DNA from: Verticiella alkaliphila
GTDB lineage: Bacteria; Pseudomonadota; Gammaproteobacteria; Burkholderiales; Burkholderiaceae_B
DNA: 64,000 nucleotides
Reading direction: 5' to 3'
Assembly (NCBI RefSeq): GCF_018904615.1
Contig: NZ_JADCNH010000017.1
Coordinates: forward strand, 18,522-82,521
Shown in pieces: positions 53,223 through 61,825 of this stretch; the stretch's first letter is position 1, and each line of letters begins with the position of its first letter. Made by a program: the position numbers and the translations under genes. The notes beneath the pieces were generated by a model. It made no database searches. It was given only the letters and a program-made list of their open reading frames with translations, and was not told where the DNA came from.

Positions 53223-54710
53223 GTGAAGCCTGCCGATCTGCTCGATCACGCCGAGAATGACCCCGCCCTGGCTCAGGCCGATTTCGAGGCCCAGGAGACT
53301 TCCCTGCGTACAGACTTGCTGCTGCAGCAGTTCGCCCTTCTGGAGAAGGCCGATCGTGCTGTGTTGTTCGTGATTGCCGGGGTGGATGGCGCGGGCAAGG
53401 GCTCGGCGATCCATCTGCTCAATGAATGGCTCGATCCCCGCCACGTGCGCACGCTGGCCTTTGGCAAGCCGACGCCCGAAGAGGCCGCGCGCCCGGCGGC
53501 CTGGCGCTACTGGCGTGGCCTGCCCGCGCGTGGCCGCATCGGCGTAGTGTTCGGCTCGTGGTACACCCCGATCCTGCGCGAGGCCGCCCGACGCAAGCCT
53601 GACGCCGAGCGGCTCGAGGCGGCGTTGGGCGCGGCCCGCCAGTTCGAGGCGCAGCTGCGTGCGGACGGCGTGCATGTGGTCAAGCTATGGTTCCATCTTT
53701 CTCGCGATGCGCAGCGCGCGCGCTGCGAGCGGCTCGCGGCCGATCCGGAAACCGCATGGCGCGTGTCTGACGAAGATCGCCAGGTCGCCAGCCGGTTCGG
53801 CCGCCTGCGCAAGGCGGCGGAGCACGTCATCGCCCACACGCACGAGCCGGCAGCGCCGTGGCGCGTCATTCCCTCGGCAGACGACAACCTGCGGGCGGTG
53901 GTGACGGCAACGACGGTGCTACAGGCCTTGCGGCATCCGCTGCCTGCGCCGGCGCGTGCGCCCAAGCCCGAGGCGCAAGGCGCTCCCCGGCACCGATTGG
54001 TGGTGGCGGGCCGGGAACCGGGCATGGGCAAGCGGGATTACCACGAGGCCTTGGCCGAAGCGCAGGCCCGCCTGGGCCGCGCCGTGCGGTTGCCTGAAGC
54101 CGCCAAGCGCAGTCTGGTGATCGTGTTCGAGGGGGTCGATGCCGCCGGCAAGGGCGGCGCGGTGCGCCGTGTCGTGCGTTCGCTCGATGTGCGACGTTAC
54201 GACATCATTCCCATCGCCGCGCCCAACGAGGAGGAGCGAGCCTACCCGTATCTGTGGCGGTTCTGGCGGCACGCGCCGACACCCGGCCGCGCCGTCATCT
54301 TTGATCGGTCCTGGTACGGGCGGGTCCTGGTGGAGCGCGTGGAGCGGTTCGCAGCGCCGGCTGACTGGCAACGGGCGTACGAAGAGATCAATGCCTTCGA
54401 GGCGCAATGGAAGGACCATGGCGCCATCGTCGTCAAGTTCTGGCTGGAAATCTCGCGAGAGGAGCAGCTCACCCGCTTTCGCGCGCGTGAGCAGACGCCC
54501 TTCAAGCACTTCAAGATCACACCAGAGGATTGGCGCAATCGGGGCAAGCACAAGGCTTACCGGGCTGCAGCGCTCGACATGCTCGCGCTCACCGACACGC
54601 CCCACGCCCCCTGGCATGTGGTGGCCACCGATGACAAGCGGGCGGCACGCGTGCAGGTTCTCACCACGCTTGCGGACGCCGTCGAGGCCGCACTGGGCGA
54701 AAGCGGCTGA
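53223..54710 (+). CDS. pap: Tandem-domain polyphosphate kinase 2 (polyphosphate:AMP phosphotransferase type)
   Basis: 495 residues containing two PPK2 domains (about 20-235 and 275-490), the class II architecture that phosphorylates AMP to ADP with polyphosphate. Walker A motifs GVDGAGKGS and GVDAAGKGG are in both. The C-terminal copy has the full FDRSWYGR lid/Walker B region and RFWRHAP. The N-terminal copy reads VFGSWYTPI at that place and lacks the catalytic Asp/Arg, so it is presumably non-catalytic. Start GTG 53223 has a GAAGGAG ribosome binding site 5 bases upstream; the upstream ATG at 53184 is less well placed. Confidence 0.88.
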   Translation: MKPADLLDHAENDPALAQADFEAQETSLRTDLLLQQFALLEKADRAVLFVIAGVDGAGKGSAIHLLNEWLDPRHVRTLAFGKPTPEEAARPAAWRYWRGLPARGRIGVVFGSWYTPILREAARRKPDAERLEAALGAARQFEAQLRADGVHVVKLWFHLSRDAQRARCERLAADPETAWRVSDEDRQVASRFGRLRKAAEHVIAHTHEPAAPWRVIPSADDNLRAVVTATTVLQALRHPLPAPARAPKPEAQGAPRHRLVVAGREPGMGKRDYHEALAEAQARLGRAVRLPEAAKRSLVIVFEGVDAAGKGGAVRRVVRSLDVRRYDIIPIAAPNEEERAYPYLWRFWRHAPTPGRAVIFDRSWYGRVLVERVERFAAPADWQRAYEEINAFEAQWKDHGAIVVKFWLEISREEQLTRFRAREQTPFKHFKITPEDWRNRGKHKAYRAAALDMLALTDTPHAPWHVVATDDKRAARVQVLTTLADAVEAALGESG

Positions 54711-54734
54711 GCACCCGCAGGCGCAGGGTGCTCA
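54708..54734. terminator. Hairpin between pap and rcnB-like gene
   Basis: TGAGCACCC (54708-54716) pairs with GGGTGCTCA (54726-54734), overlapping the pap stop codon. No T tract; convergent genes. Confidence 0.4.
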
Positions 54735-54749
54735 GTTGGTGCCTGACGG

Positions 54750-55208
54750 TCAGCGGCCAATGATCGACTGCAGGATCACCCCGGTGGCAATGCCGACCAG
54801 GAGGTACTCCGCGCCGCCGGCATTCACCCACTGGTAGCCGCGCGGCGGTTCGCGGAACTGACGGGCGCGCCAGTCGTGCACGACATACTGTGGCTGACGC
54901 AAGTGCGGCGGCAGGCGGTCGCCGCGTGACCAGCGCGGGCCGTGATGGCGGGGCGGCGCTGGCACCACGACGACGGGCGGGCCGCGCCAGTCACGGCGAT
55001 CCCAGCCGGGGCCGCGATCATGCCGACGCTCCGCGCGTCGCTCGTCGCGACGGCCATCACGGCGGCCTTCGCGGTAGCCGCGTTCGTAACTCTGAGAACG
55101 CCATTCACGGTCGCCCCGATGACCACCGCGGTGATCGTGAGCAAAGGCCGTCGTGGCCATCAACGCACAAGACAGGGCGGCCGTGGCCACCATCGCGATC
55201 TTTTTCAT
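54750..55208 (-). CDS. RcnB-family periplasmic protein
   Basis: 152 residues. Signal peptide (MKKIAMVATAALSCALMATTAFA), an Arg/Asp/His-rich middle segment (REGRRDGRRDERRAERR), then the RcnB domain: YVVHDWRARQFREPPRGYQWV and the conserved hydrophobic end YLLVGIATGVILQSII. RcnB modulates nickel/cobalt export in E. coli; most homologues are uncharacterised. The ATG at 55208 has an AAGGAG ribosome binding site. Confidence 0.85.
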   Translation of the reverse strand: MKKIAMVATAALSCALMATTAFAHDHRGGHRGDREWRSQSYERGYREGRRDGRRDERRAERRHDRGPGWDRRDWRGPPVVVVPAPPRHHGPRWSRGDRLPPHLRQPQYVVHDWRARQFREPPRGYQWVNAGGAEYLLVGIATGVILQSIIGR

Positions 55209-55355
55209 CACCGCGCTCCTTCAAGGGGGTATGAAGCGAAGTGTAGGCCTCCTCGCGTCAACAATTGCGGAGGAATCGTGAGGGTGTGTAAGGTGTGTGT
55301 AAGGACAGGGGCATGCGGATTGCTTCCCGCTTTGAACCTGTGAGGAGGTATCGCC

Positions 55356-55568
55356 ATGAACGACACCCGCAAGCCTGCCGAAGCCACCCCGGTCGACGAG
55401 TCCGAGTCTGGCAAGGACAAGCCCGCGCGCACGCTGGGTGGCCGCCCGGTCGACCCGAACGCCGTGAATCAAAAGCATGGACGCGTGCCGCCTGGCGTGA
55501 AGCCGGACGAGGTCTGGGACCCGGGCAGCAATACCCCAGGCGCGCCGCCTGTGGACAATCGCTCCTGA
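55356..55568 (+). CDS. Small hydrophilic protein of unknown function
   Basis: 70 residues rich in Pro, Asp, Lys, Glu and Gly; predicted disordered with no hydrophobic core. A near-perfect GAGGAGGT ribosome binding site stands 5 bases before the ATG, strong evidence that it is translated. Followed by the DUF1488-like gene after 17 bases, probably one transcript. No family recognised. Confidence 0.65.
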   Translation: MNDTRKPAEATPVDESESGKDKPARTLGGRPVDPNAVNQKHGRVPPGVKPDEVWDPGSNTPGAPPVDNRS

Positions 55569-55585
55569 TCGGGCAGGAGTATGGC

Positions 55586-55900
55586 ATGATGACGCGCCTC
55601 GACCCGCAGAGCATGGACCGCCAGGATCCCGGTGAAGCTGCCTTCGCAGCAGAGCCGGTGGTGGATGGTGACTGTGTGCGTTTTACCTATTTCTTCGGTG
55701 TGCGAGGACCGCAGGTCTTCGAAGTCCCGTTGCCAGTGTTGCGCGCCTTGGGCGCCCAATCGGCCGGGACAGAGACGCTCCTGCAGGTGTTCCACGCCCA
55801 TGAACGTGAGATCGCGCACGCAGCGCGACGGCATCGCGAGACACATGGACGTGCCGTGATCGTATTGACGGCCGCTGACCTGCCCCGCGCGCCGGCATGA
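55586..55900 (+). CDS. DUF1488-like small protein
   Basis: 104 residues. Layout resembles DUF1488: VRFTYFFGVRGPQVFEVPLPVLRALG, a helical section, and the terminal RAVIVLTAADL, close to the family's VLTAADF ending. Two adjacent ATG codons (55586, 55589) follow a GCAGGAG ribosome binding site. Function of the family unknown. Confidence 0.65.
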   Translation: MMTRLDPQSMDRQDPGEAAFAAEPVVDGDCVRFTYFFGVRGPQVFEVPLPVLRALGAQSAGTETLLQVFHAHEREIAHAARRHRETHGRAVIVLTAADLPRAPA

Positions 55901-55948
55901 TGTCTGCCATGGCCCGCGCCATTCGGCGGGCAATGAGGAGACGTCGCT

Positions 55949-56659
55949 GTGCTGACGGATTTTGTGACGCGGATTGAAGCAGGGGCGGACGCCTCTTTAC
56001 CCGAGTTGCCCGCCGGCACTCGGATCTATCTCTTTCCGGACGCTGATTATCCCGGCCTGGAGTCGGCCGTCGTGGCCGCGCTCGATCTGGAGCGCCGACA
56101 GCCGCTTGGGCTGGTACCGGGGGACGACAAGCATCGACTCTTCACGCGACTGCAACGGGGTTCGATTGCCACCGCCAAGGTGAGCGCGACGCAGACGGCC
56201 CGTGCCGGATTGGACATCGATGTGCACATGGAGGATTTCGGCGGCGGCCGCGCCCCGGATCCCCAGGAGCTGCTGCCTACCCGTCCCCCGCGTCGCACGG
56301 AGCTCGTGCACTTCGAGGGACGCACGCCGGACCGCACGCGGGTGCGAGATTGGGCGAGACAGCTGCTCGCCAAGGCCGGCGAGGCCGAGAACCGAGGTGA
56401 GGATCTGCGCGAGTTCGCCCGCGATCAGCACGCGGAGATCGAAGCGTTCGAGCGCACGTTGCCACCCGCAGAGGGCGAGCGTTTTCGCGATGCCTTGCAT
56501 GAGGAAGTGCACCAGCTGGACGATGTGCCTGCGCCTGTGTTCTGGATGCTCGGCGAGACCGAGCCGAACGCGCCTGAGCGCAAGGGCGGCGGCCGTTGGT
56601 GGCGCTGGGCAATCATCGTGCTGGTGGCTGTCGCGCTTTACAGCTGGCTGCTGGGGTAG
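55949..56659 (+). CDS. Hypothetical protein with C-terminal membrane anchor
   Basis: 236 residues. A soluble region of about 210 residues, followed by a single helix at the very C-terminus (WWRWAIIVLVAVALYSWLLG) that would make it tail-anchored with its body in the cytosol. No motif recognised. GTG start at 55949 with GAGGAG 8 bases upstream. In the same direction as the two small genes before it, 48 bases after the DUF1488-like gene. Confidence 0.7.
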   Translation: MLTDFVTRIEAGADASLPELPAGTRIYLFPDADYPGLESAVVAALDLERRQPLGLVPGDDKHRLFTRLQRGSIATAKVSATQTARAGLDIDVHMEDFGGGRAPDPQELLPTRPPRRTELVHFEGRTPDRTRVRDWARQLLAKAGEAENRGEDLREFARDQHAEIEAFERTLPPAEGERFRDALHEEVHQLDDVPAPVFWMLGETEPNAPERKGGGRWWRWAIIVLVAVALYSWLLG

Positions 56660-56696
56660 CGCCACCGCCCTGCCTTGCAGGGCGGCAGTGACCCCG

Positions 56697-57673
56697 CTAG
56701 TCGGCCTCGCCGTCGCGGCGTAAATGCTGCTTGCGCGAATACATGGCGGCGTCTGCCCGCGCCATCAGGGCGGCGAGATCGTCGTCCGATGCGGGATCGA
56801 AGGGCAGGCTGCCCATGCTGAAGCGAATGTCGTAGGGCAGGCCGGCGCCTTGCCTCGGTGCTCGAGCAGTTCGCTGACCCTGGCCTCGATCTGCGCTGCC
56901 TGGCTGGCGTCGGTGAACATCAGCAGGGCTGCGAATTCGTCGCCACCGAGTCGGCCCACCAGGTCGCCGTCGCGCAGGCTGTCGCGCACGGCCCCGGCGA
57001 AGGTCTTCAGGGCCCGGTCGCCCTCCGCGTGCCCGTAAGTGTCGTTGATGTGCTTGAAGCCATTCAGGTCGAAGGCGAGCAGGCAGGCGGGCTGCTTGAG
57101 CTGGCGACTCGCGGTGAGCCCGCGTTTGGCGAGGCGCTCGAAGCCACGCCGGTTCAGGAGCTGAGTAAGCTCGTCCATGTGCGCGAGCTGCACGGCCATG
57201 AGCTCCTGGCTGGCCAGACGTCCCAGGTCGCGCAGCAATTCGCGGTCGTCGGGCGTCAGCACGCGCGCCTGCGTGTCGATCAGGCACAGCGTGCCCACCT
57301 TGTTGCCGGGCGGAATTTCCAGCGGGCAGCCGGCGTAGAAGCGCACGTGCGGATCGCCCGTGACGAAGGGGTTCTCCCGGAACCGGGGATCCGCATGCGC
57401 ATCCGGGATCACGAGCATGTCGTCCTCCAGGATGGCGTAGGTGCAGAACGAGTCGTCACGGGTCGTCTCCGTTGCATTCAGCCCTGCCGTGGATTTGAAC
57501 CACTGGCGGTCCACATCCAGCAGGCTCACGAGGGCGATGGGAACGCCAAAGATGCGGCGGGCCAACCGGGTCAGGCTGTCGAAACGTTCTTCAGCAGGCG
57601 TATCGAGGATATCCAGGCCGTGCAACGCTTCGATGCGTGCAGCTTCGTTGGCGGGCCGGGGAGCGGAAACCAT
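56697..57673 (-). pseudogene. GAF-GGDEF diguanylate cyclase, apparent frameshift
   Basis: N-terminal GAF domain (about residues 20-155: DSFCTYAIL, VRFYAGCPLEIPPGNKVGTLCLID) followed by a GGDEF domain with LLNRRGFERL, FDLNGFKHINDTYGHAEGD and RLGGDEFAAL. The RxxD inhibitory site (RDGD) lies five residues before GGDEF, so product feedback is likely. Makes c-di-GMP. The frame breaks at about 56848: one more base in the CC/GG pair turns GKAPACP into GKGAGLPYDIRFSMG and continues to a normal end (AMYSRKQHLRRDGEAD). Start ATG 57673. Likely a sequence error. Confidence 0.88.
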
Positions 57674-57755
57674 GAGCGCGATCTCAACGGGAAAAACGAG
57701 GTCGATGCTATCACGGTCGAGCAGGCGATCTTCGCAACCTTGCAAGCGCCCAAAA

Positions 57756-57792
57756 CGAAAAACCCCCAGCGGAACTGCCTGGGGGGTTTTCG
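57756..57792 (-). terminator. Intrinsic terminator of the hybrid kinase gene
   Basis: On the minus strand AAAACCCCCCAGGC / GC(G)CTGGGGGTTTTT-type stem with a T-rich 3' side, about 120 bases after the kinase stop. Confidence 0.7.
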
Positions 57793-57909
57793 ACACGGTT
57801 TCCCGGTGAGCGGTGCAGGACATGCCCTGCGACCCGCGGACAGCGCGCATTGCCAGCCGGTCTTTGCTCACCAAGGGGAGCGAATTCTACACAGGCTGGC
57901 CGAGCCTGT

Positions 57910-60900
57910 CTAACCCGCTGGGGTGTCGTGCGATGGCTGGCCCTTCGCGGACGCGGCCTGTCCGGGCGCGTTGGGCGCCTCTTGCGTGCAGATGCGGGCA
58001 AGCAGGCGCTCGAGTTCGACCGGGTCCACGGGTTTCACGAGGTGGTGCTCGATGCCGACCGCCCGCGAGCGCGCCATATCGGCTTGCTGGCCCCAGCCGC
58101 TCAGCACCACCAGGGTGATGTCCTGCAGATGGGGTTGGGCGCGCACGCGCTGGGCGAGCTCATAGCCATCCATGCCGGGCATGCCGATGTCCAGCAGCAT
58201 GACGCGCGGGTGAAAGCCCTGCAGGGCGGCGAGCGCATCGGGCCCGCTGCGGCAGACACGCACCTGCGCGCCGAGCGCCGACAGGATGGCGGCCATGCTG
58301 TCGCCGACGTCGGGATGGTCGTCGACCACCATGATCTTGCCGAGGCGTCGCGCGGCGTCCGGCACAGGGGCAGGCGTTGCCGCAGGCTGCGCCGGCGCTC
58401 GATCCAGCGGCAGCCGAACCACGAATTCGCTGCCGCTGCCGGGCCCATCACTGTATGCCTGGACGCTCCCCTGGTGGCGCTCGACGAGATTGCGCACCAG
58501 CGTGAGGCCGATGCCAAGCCCGCCCTGGGCGCGCTCGTTCAAAGGATCGACCTGGGTGAAGAGATCGAAGAGCCGAGGGAGCATCTCGGCGGTGATACCC
58601 ACGCCGTTGTCGCGTACCCGCACCACCACTTGGCCGCGTTCGCGTCGGGCGGACACATCGATGCTGCCGCCCGGATCGGTGTACTTCGCGGCGTTGTTCA
58701 GGAGATTCGCGAAGACTTGGGTCAGGCGCACAGGATCGGCCCGCAGGTACAAAGGCGCGTCAGGCAGTGATACCGTGAGCCGGTGGGCGTTGGCATCGAT
58801 GAGCGGTCGGCTCGTCTCGATGGCATTGCGCAACAACGAGTCCACATCGACGGACTGCTTGCGCAGCGTGATCTTGCCGCCCGCGATCCGCGAGATTTCC
58901 ATGAGATCGTCGACGAGCCGCACCAGGTGCCGCACCTGGCGCTCGAGCATATCGCGCACGTTGTCAGCGGCCGCGGGCTCCAGGCCTTCCTGGCGAAGCA
59001 GGAAGAGCCCGTTGCTGATGGGCGCAAGCGGATTGCGCAATTCATGGGCGAGCGTGGCCAGGAATTCGTTCTTGCGCCGGTCGGCGTCCTGCAGACGCTG
59101 CTGGGCGTGCTTGAGTTGGGTCACGTCCTGCACCACCGTGCAGGCGCCCATCACCGTCCCGTCGTCGTCACGCCACGGTGCCGCGCTCACGCGCAGCCAG
59201 TGCTCGACGCCCTCGTCATCAAGATAACGCGCATCCAGCCCGGGCACCACGGACTCGCCACGCAGGGCGCGCGCACTCGGCCACTCCGAAGGGGCGAGGG
59301 CATTGCCGTCGGCGTCCCACGCCTGCCAGCGGGCTATCCGCTCAGGCGTGCGCGAAGGCACCCCCTTGGGCACGTAGCGTTCCATCAGTCCGTTGGCCAG
59401 CAGCCAGCGGCCCTGCAGGTCCGTCACGCCCACGCCGGTCGGCAGTTGATCGATGACGGTGCGCAGGCGCTGCTCGCTGGCGCTCAGGGCATGCCGCGCT
59501 TCGGCGCGCGCGGCGGCAAGCCGGACGTGTCCGTCCACGCAGGCGATCAGCTCTCTCGCGGAAAATGGCTTCACGAGATAGTCGTCCGCGCCTGCGCGCA
59601 TGCCGTCCATCCGGGCCTGCTCGCCTGCACGGGCCGAGATCAGGATGACCGGCACGTCCCGCGTGCGAGCATCCTCGCGCAAAGCGCGCAACAAGGCGAA
59701 GCCGTCCAGGCCCGGCATCATGATGTCCGTCAGCACCAGGGCGGGCGGATCGTGCTGCGCGCTCGCCAGCGCGGCCTGGCCATCCGGCACGGTCTCCACC
59801 TCGTAGGCAGGTGCGAGCAGCCGCGCCACGTAAGTGCGCATGTCGGCGTTGTCGTCCGCCCAGAGGATCCGCGCGCGCGGGGCGGCGGCCGAGGCGTCGG
59901 TGGGGCGCGGGGTCGCGGCAGTCTCGTCGGGCGCCCAGCGTAGCGACTCCTCGAGAAAGTGCTCTGCCCCGAGCGCGGTGGAGGTGAGGTCGGACGGCGC
60001 GCCCAGCCGGTCGCTGGGCAGGTGAGCCGTGCCCTTGCGCAGCGTCACCGTGAATTCGCTGCCTTCGCCGAGCGTGCTCGAGACCTGCGTGTGGCCTGCG
60101 TGCAGCTCCACGAGGGCATGGACCAGGGCGAGCCCGATGCCCGTGCCCTCGCGGGTGCGGCCGTGCGCATCGGCGATCCGGTGAAAGCGTTTGAAGAGGT
60201 TCGGCAGCTCGGCGGCGTCGATCCCCACCCCCGTATCGCGCACGCTCAGCGTCACGTGTGAGCCCGCATCGCGCAACCGCACTGCGATCTCGCCGGCATG
60301 CGTGAACTTCAACGCGTTCGAGAGGAGGTTCATCAGAATCTTCTCGTACATGTCACGGTCGACGTACAGCGGTGCGTCCAGCGGATCGCAACTGACCGAC
60401 AGTCGCAGGCCTGCCTTCTCGATCGCCGATTCGAACACGGCCGTGAGTTCGCGCGTCAGCGTGTCGAGCGGGGTGGCCACGAAACTTGCCGCGTGGCGAT
60501 CGGCCTCCAGCCGCGAAAAGTCCAGCAGCTGATTGACGAGCTTTTGCAGACGCAGCGCGTTGCGTTCGACCATCGCCAGCTGATCGCGCGCGGGCGGATT
60601 GACGGGATCGGCGAGCATCGCCTGCACGGGTCCGAGAATCAACGTGAGCGGCGTGCGGAACTCGTGGCTCACGTTGGAGAAGAAATCGGTCTTGGCGCGA
60701 TCGAGATCGGCGAGGGCCTGGGCGCGCCGGCTTTCCTGCTCGTAGGCGAGCACGTTGGCAATGGACGTGCCCGTATGCAGGGCGACCAGATCGAGAAAGC
60801 GCGTGTACTCATCATCGAGCGGCCGACGCGGGCTCACCCCGAGCACGATCACGCCCGAGACGGCACCGTCGGCTGCCCAGCGAACCGGCACCACTCGGGC

Positions 60901-61698
60901 GCCATCGGCGGGCTCGGGCCAGGCACCGCCCGGCAGCTTCAGCCCGGCCGCGGTCAGATTCACATCGATGGCTTGACCGGTCCGACTCGCCTGGGCCAGT
61001 GGCCAAGTGCTACTGGCAAGATGTGCGGGCTCGGACAGGCCGGTCGAGGCGAGCAGCGTGAATGTGGCGTCGTCCGATCGTTCATAGATGGCGGCGAAGG
61101 GCACATCCAGCCGGTTCTCGTCCAATGTCTGCGAGATGTGCTGGCAGGCGGCCGCCATGTTGCGTGTCTCGAGCGAACGCATGCCGAGCTTGCGCAGGGT
61201 CTCCCAGCGTCGGGCGTTGATCACCTGGTGCGTGGTTTCCGTGCAGGGGCAGAAGACGCCCTCGACGGTGCTGCCGTCGGCCGAGAAGATGGGCGCATAG
61301 GTGAATGTGACGTACACCTCCTCGCGCGGCAGGGCCCGGTCGAAAAAGTACTGCCCGTCGTGGGTCCACGTGGCCTGGCGGGTGCGGTAGACACTCTCGA
61401 GCATGGGCCCGATGCTGGGCCAGATCTCCCGCCAGCACTGCTCGCCTGCCTGCCCCAGCGCCATGGGATGCTTCGCGGGGCCGAGAAACGGGATGTACGC
61501 ATCGTTGTAGAGGATGCGGAAATCCTTGCCGAACCACAGCAGGACGGGGAAGCGCGAGCTCAGGCACAGGCTGAGCGCGGTCCGCAAGGTCGCCGACCAC
61601 GTCTGCGGCTCACCGAGCGGCGTGCCCTGCCAGTCGAGCGCACGGATGCGCTCGGCCATCTCGCCTTCCTCGGGCATGAAACCAAAACGGGTGTCCAC
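57910..61698 (-). CDS. Double hybrid sensor histidine kinase (PAS-GAF-HK-REC-PAS-HK-REC)
   Basis: 1262 residues, no membrane helix. Order: PAS-like (about 20-150), GAF-like (165-315), HisKA with His345 (NVSHEFRTPL), HATPase (NLLSNALKFT, GTGIGLALVHAL), receiver with Asp658 (LVLTDIMMPG), a PAS domain (735-860), a second HisKA with His885 (TLAHELRNPL), a second HATPase (NLLNNAAKYT, GLGIGLTLVRNL) and a final receiver with Asp1170 (VMLLDIGMPGMDG). All phospho-accepting residues are intact in both modules. No Hpt or DNA-binding domain is nearby, so output partners lie elsewhere. Monocistronic; transcript ends at the hairpin at 57756-57792. Confidence 0.93.
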   Translation of the reverse strand: MDTRFGFMPEEGEMAERIRALDWQGTPLGEPQTWSATLRTALSLCLSSRFPVLLWFGKDFRILYNDAYIPFLGPAKHPMALGQAGEQCWREIWPSIGPMLESVYRTRQATWTHDGQYFFDRALPREEVYVTFTYAPIFSADGSTVEGVFCPCTETTHQVINARRWETLRKLGMRSLETRNMAAACQHISQTLDENRLDVPFAAIYERSDDATFTLLASTGLSEPAHLASSTWPLAQASRTGQAIDVNLTAAGLKLPGGAWPEPADGARVVPVRWAADGAVSGVIVLGVSPRRPLDDEYTRFLDLVALHTGTSIANVLAYEQESRRAQALADLDRAKTDFFSNVSHEFRTPLTLILGPVQAMLADPVNPPARDQLAMVERNALRLQKLVNQLLDFSRLEADRHAASFVATPLDTLTRELTAVFESAIEKAGLRLSVSCDPLDAPLYVDRDMYEKILMNLLSNALKFTHAGEIAVRLRDAGSHVTLSVRDTGVGIDAAELPNLFKRFHRIADAHGRTREGTGIGLALVHALVELHAGHTQVSSTLGEGSEFTVTLRKGTAHLPSDRLGAPSDLTSTALGAEHFLEESLRWAPDETAATPRPTDASAAAPRARILWADDNADMRTYVARLLAPAYEVETVPDGQAALASAQHDPPALVLTDIMMPGLDGFALLRALREDARTRDVPVILISARAGEQARMDGMRAGADDYLVKPFSARELIACVDGHVRLAAARAEARHALSASEQRLRTVIDQLPTGVGVTDLQGRWLLANGLMERYVPKGVPSRTPERIARWQAWDADGNALAPSEWPSARALRGESVVPGLDARYLDDEGVEHWLRVSAAPWRDDDGTVMGACTVVQDVTQLKHAQQRLQDADRRKNEFLATLAHELRNPLAPISNGLFLLRQEGLEPAAADNVRDMLERQVRHLVRLVDDLMEISRIAGGKITLRKQSVDVDSLLRNAIETSRPLIDANAHRLTVSLPDAPLYLRADPVRLTQVFANLLNNAAKYTDPGGSIDVSARRERGQVVVRVRDNGVGITAEMLPRLFDLFTQVDPLNERAQGGLGIGLTLVRNLVERHQGSVQAYSDGPGSGSEFVVRLPLDRAPAQPAATPAPVPDAARRLGKIMVVDDHPDVGDSMAAILSALGAQVRVCRSGPDALAALQGFHPRVMLLDIGMPGMDGYELAQRVRAQPHLQDITLVVLSGWGQQADMARSRAVGIEHHLVKPVDPVELERLLARICTQEAPNAPGQAASAKGQPSHDTPAG

Positions 61699-61825
61699 CT
61701 CACCTCCAACTCGATGACTGCAAGGTCATGCTGGTGCCACTCATCAGCCCGGGCCGCCCCGTCGGCGGCACCGGCAAGCGATCGTCATGATCGCTGTCGC
61801 GTTGCAAGAATGATTCCGGGGGGGC

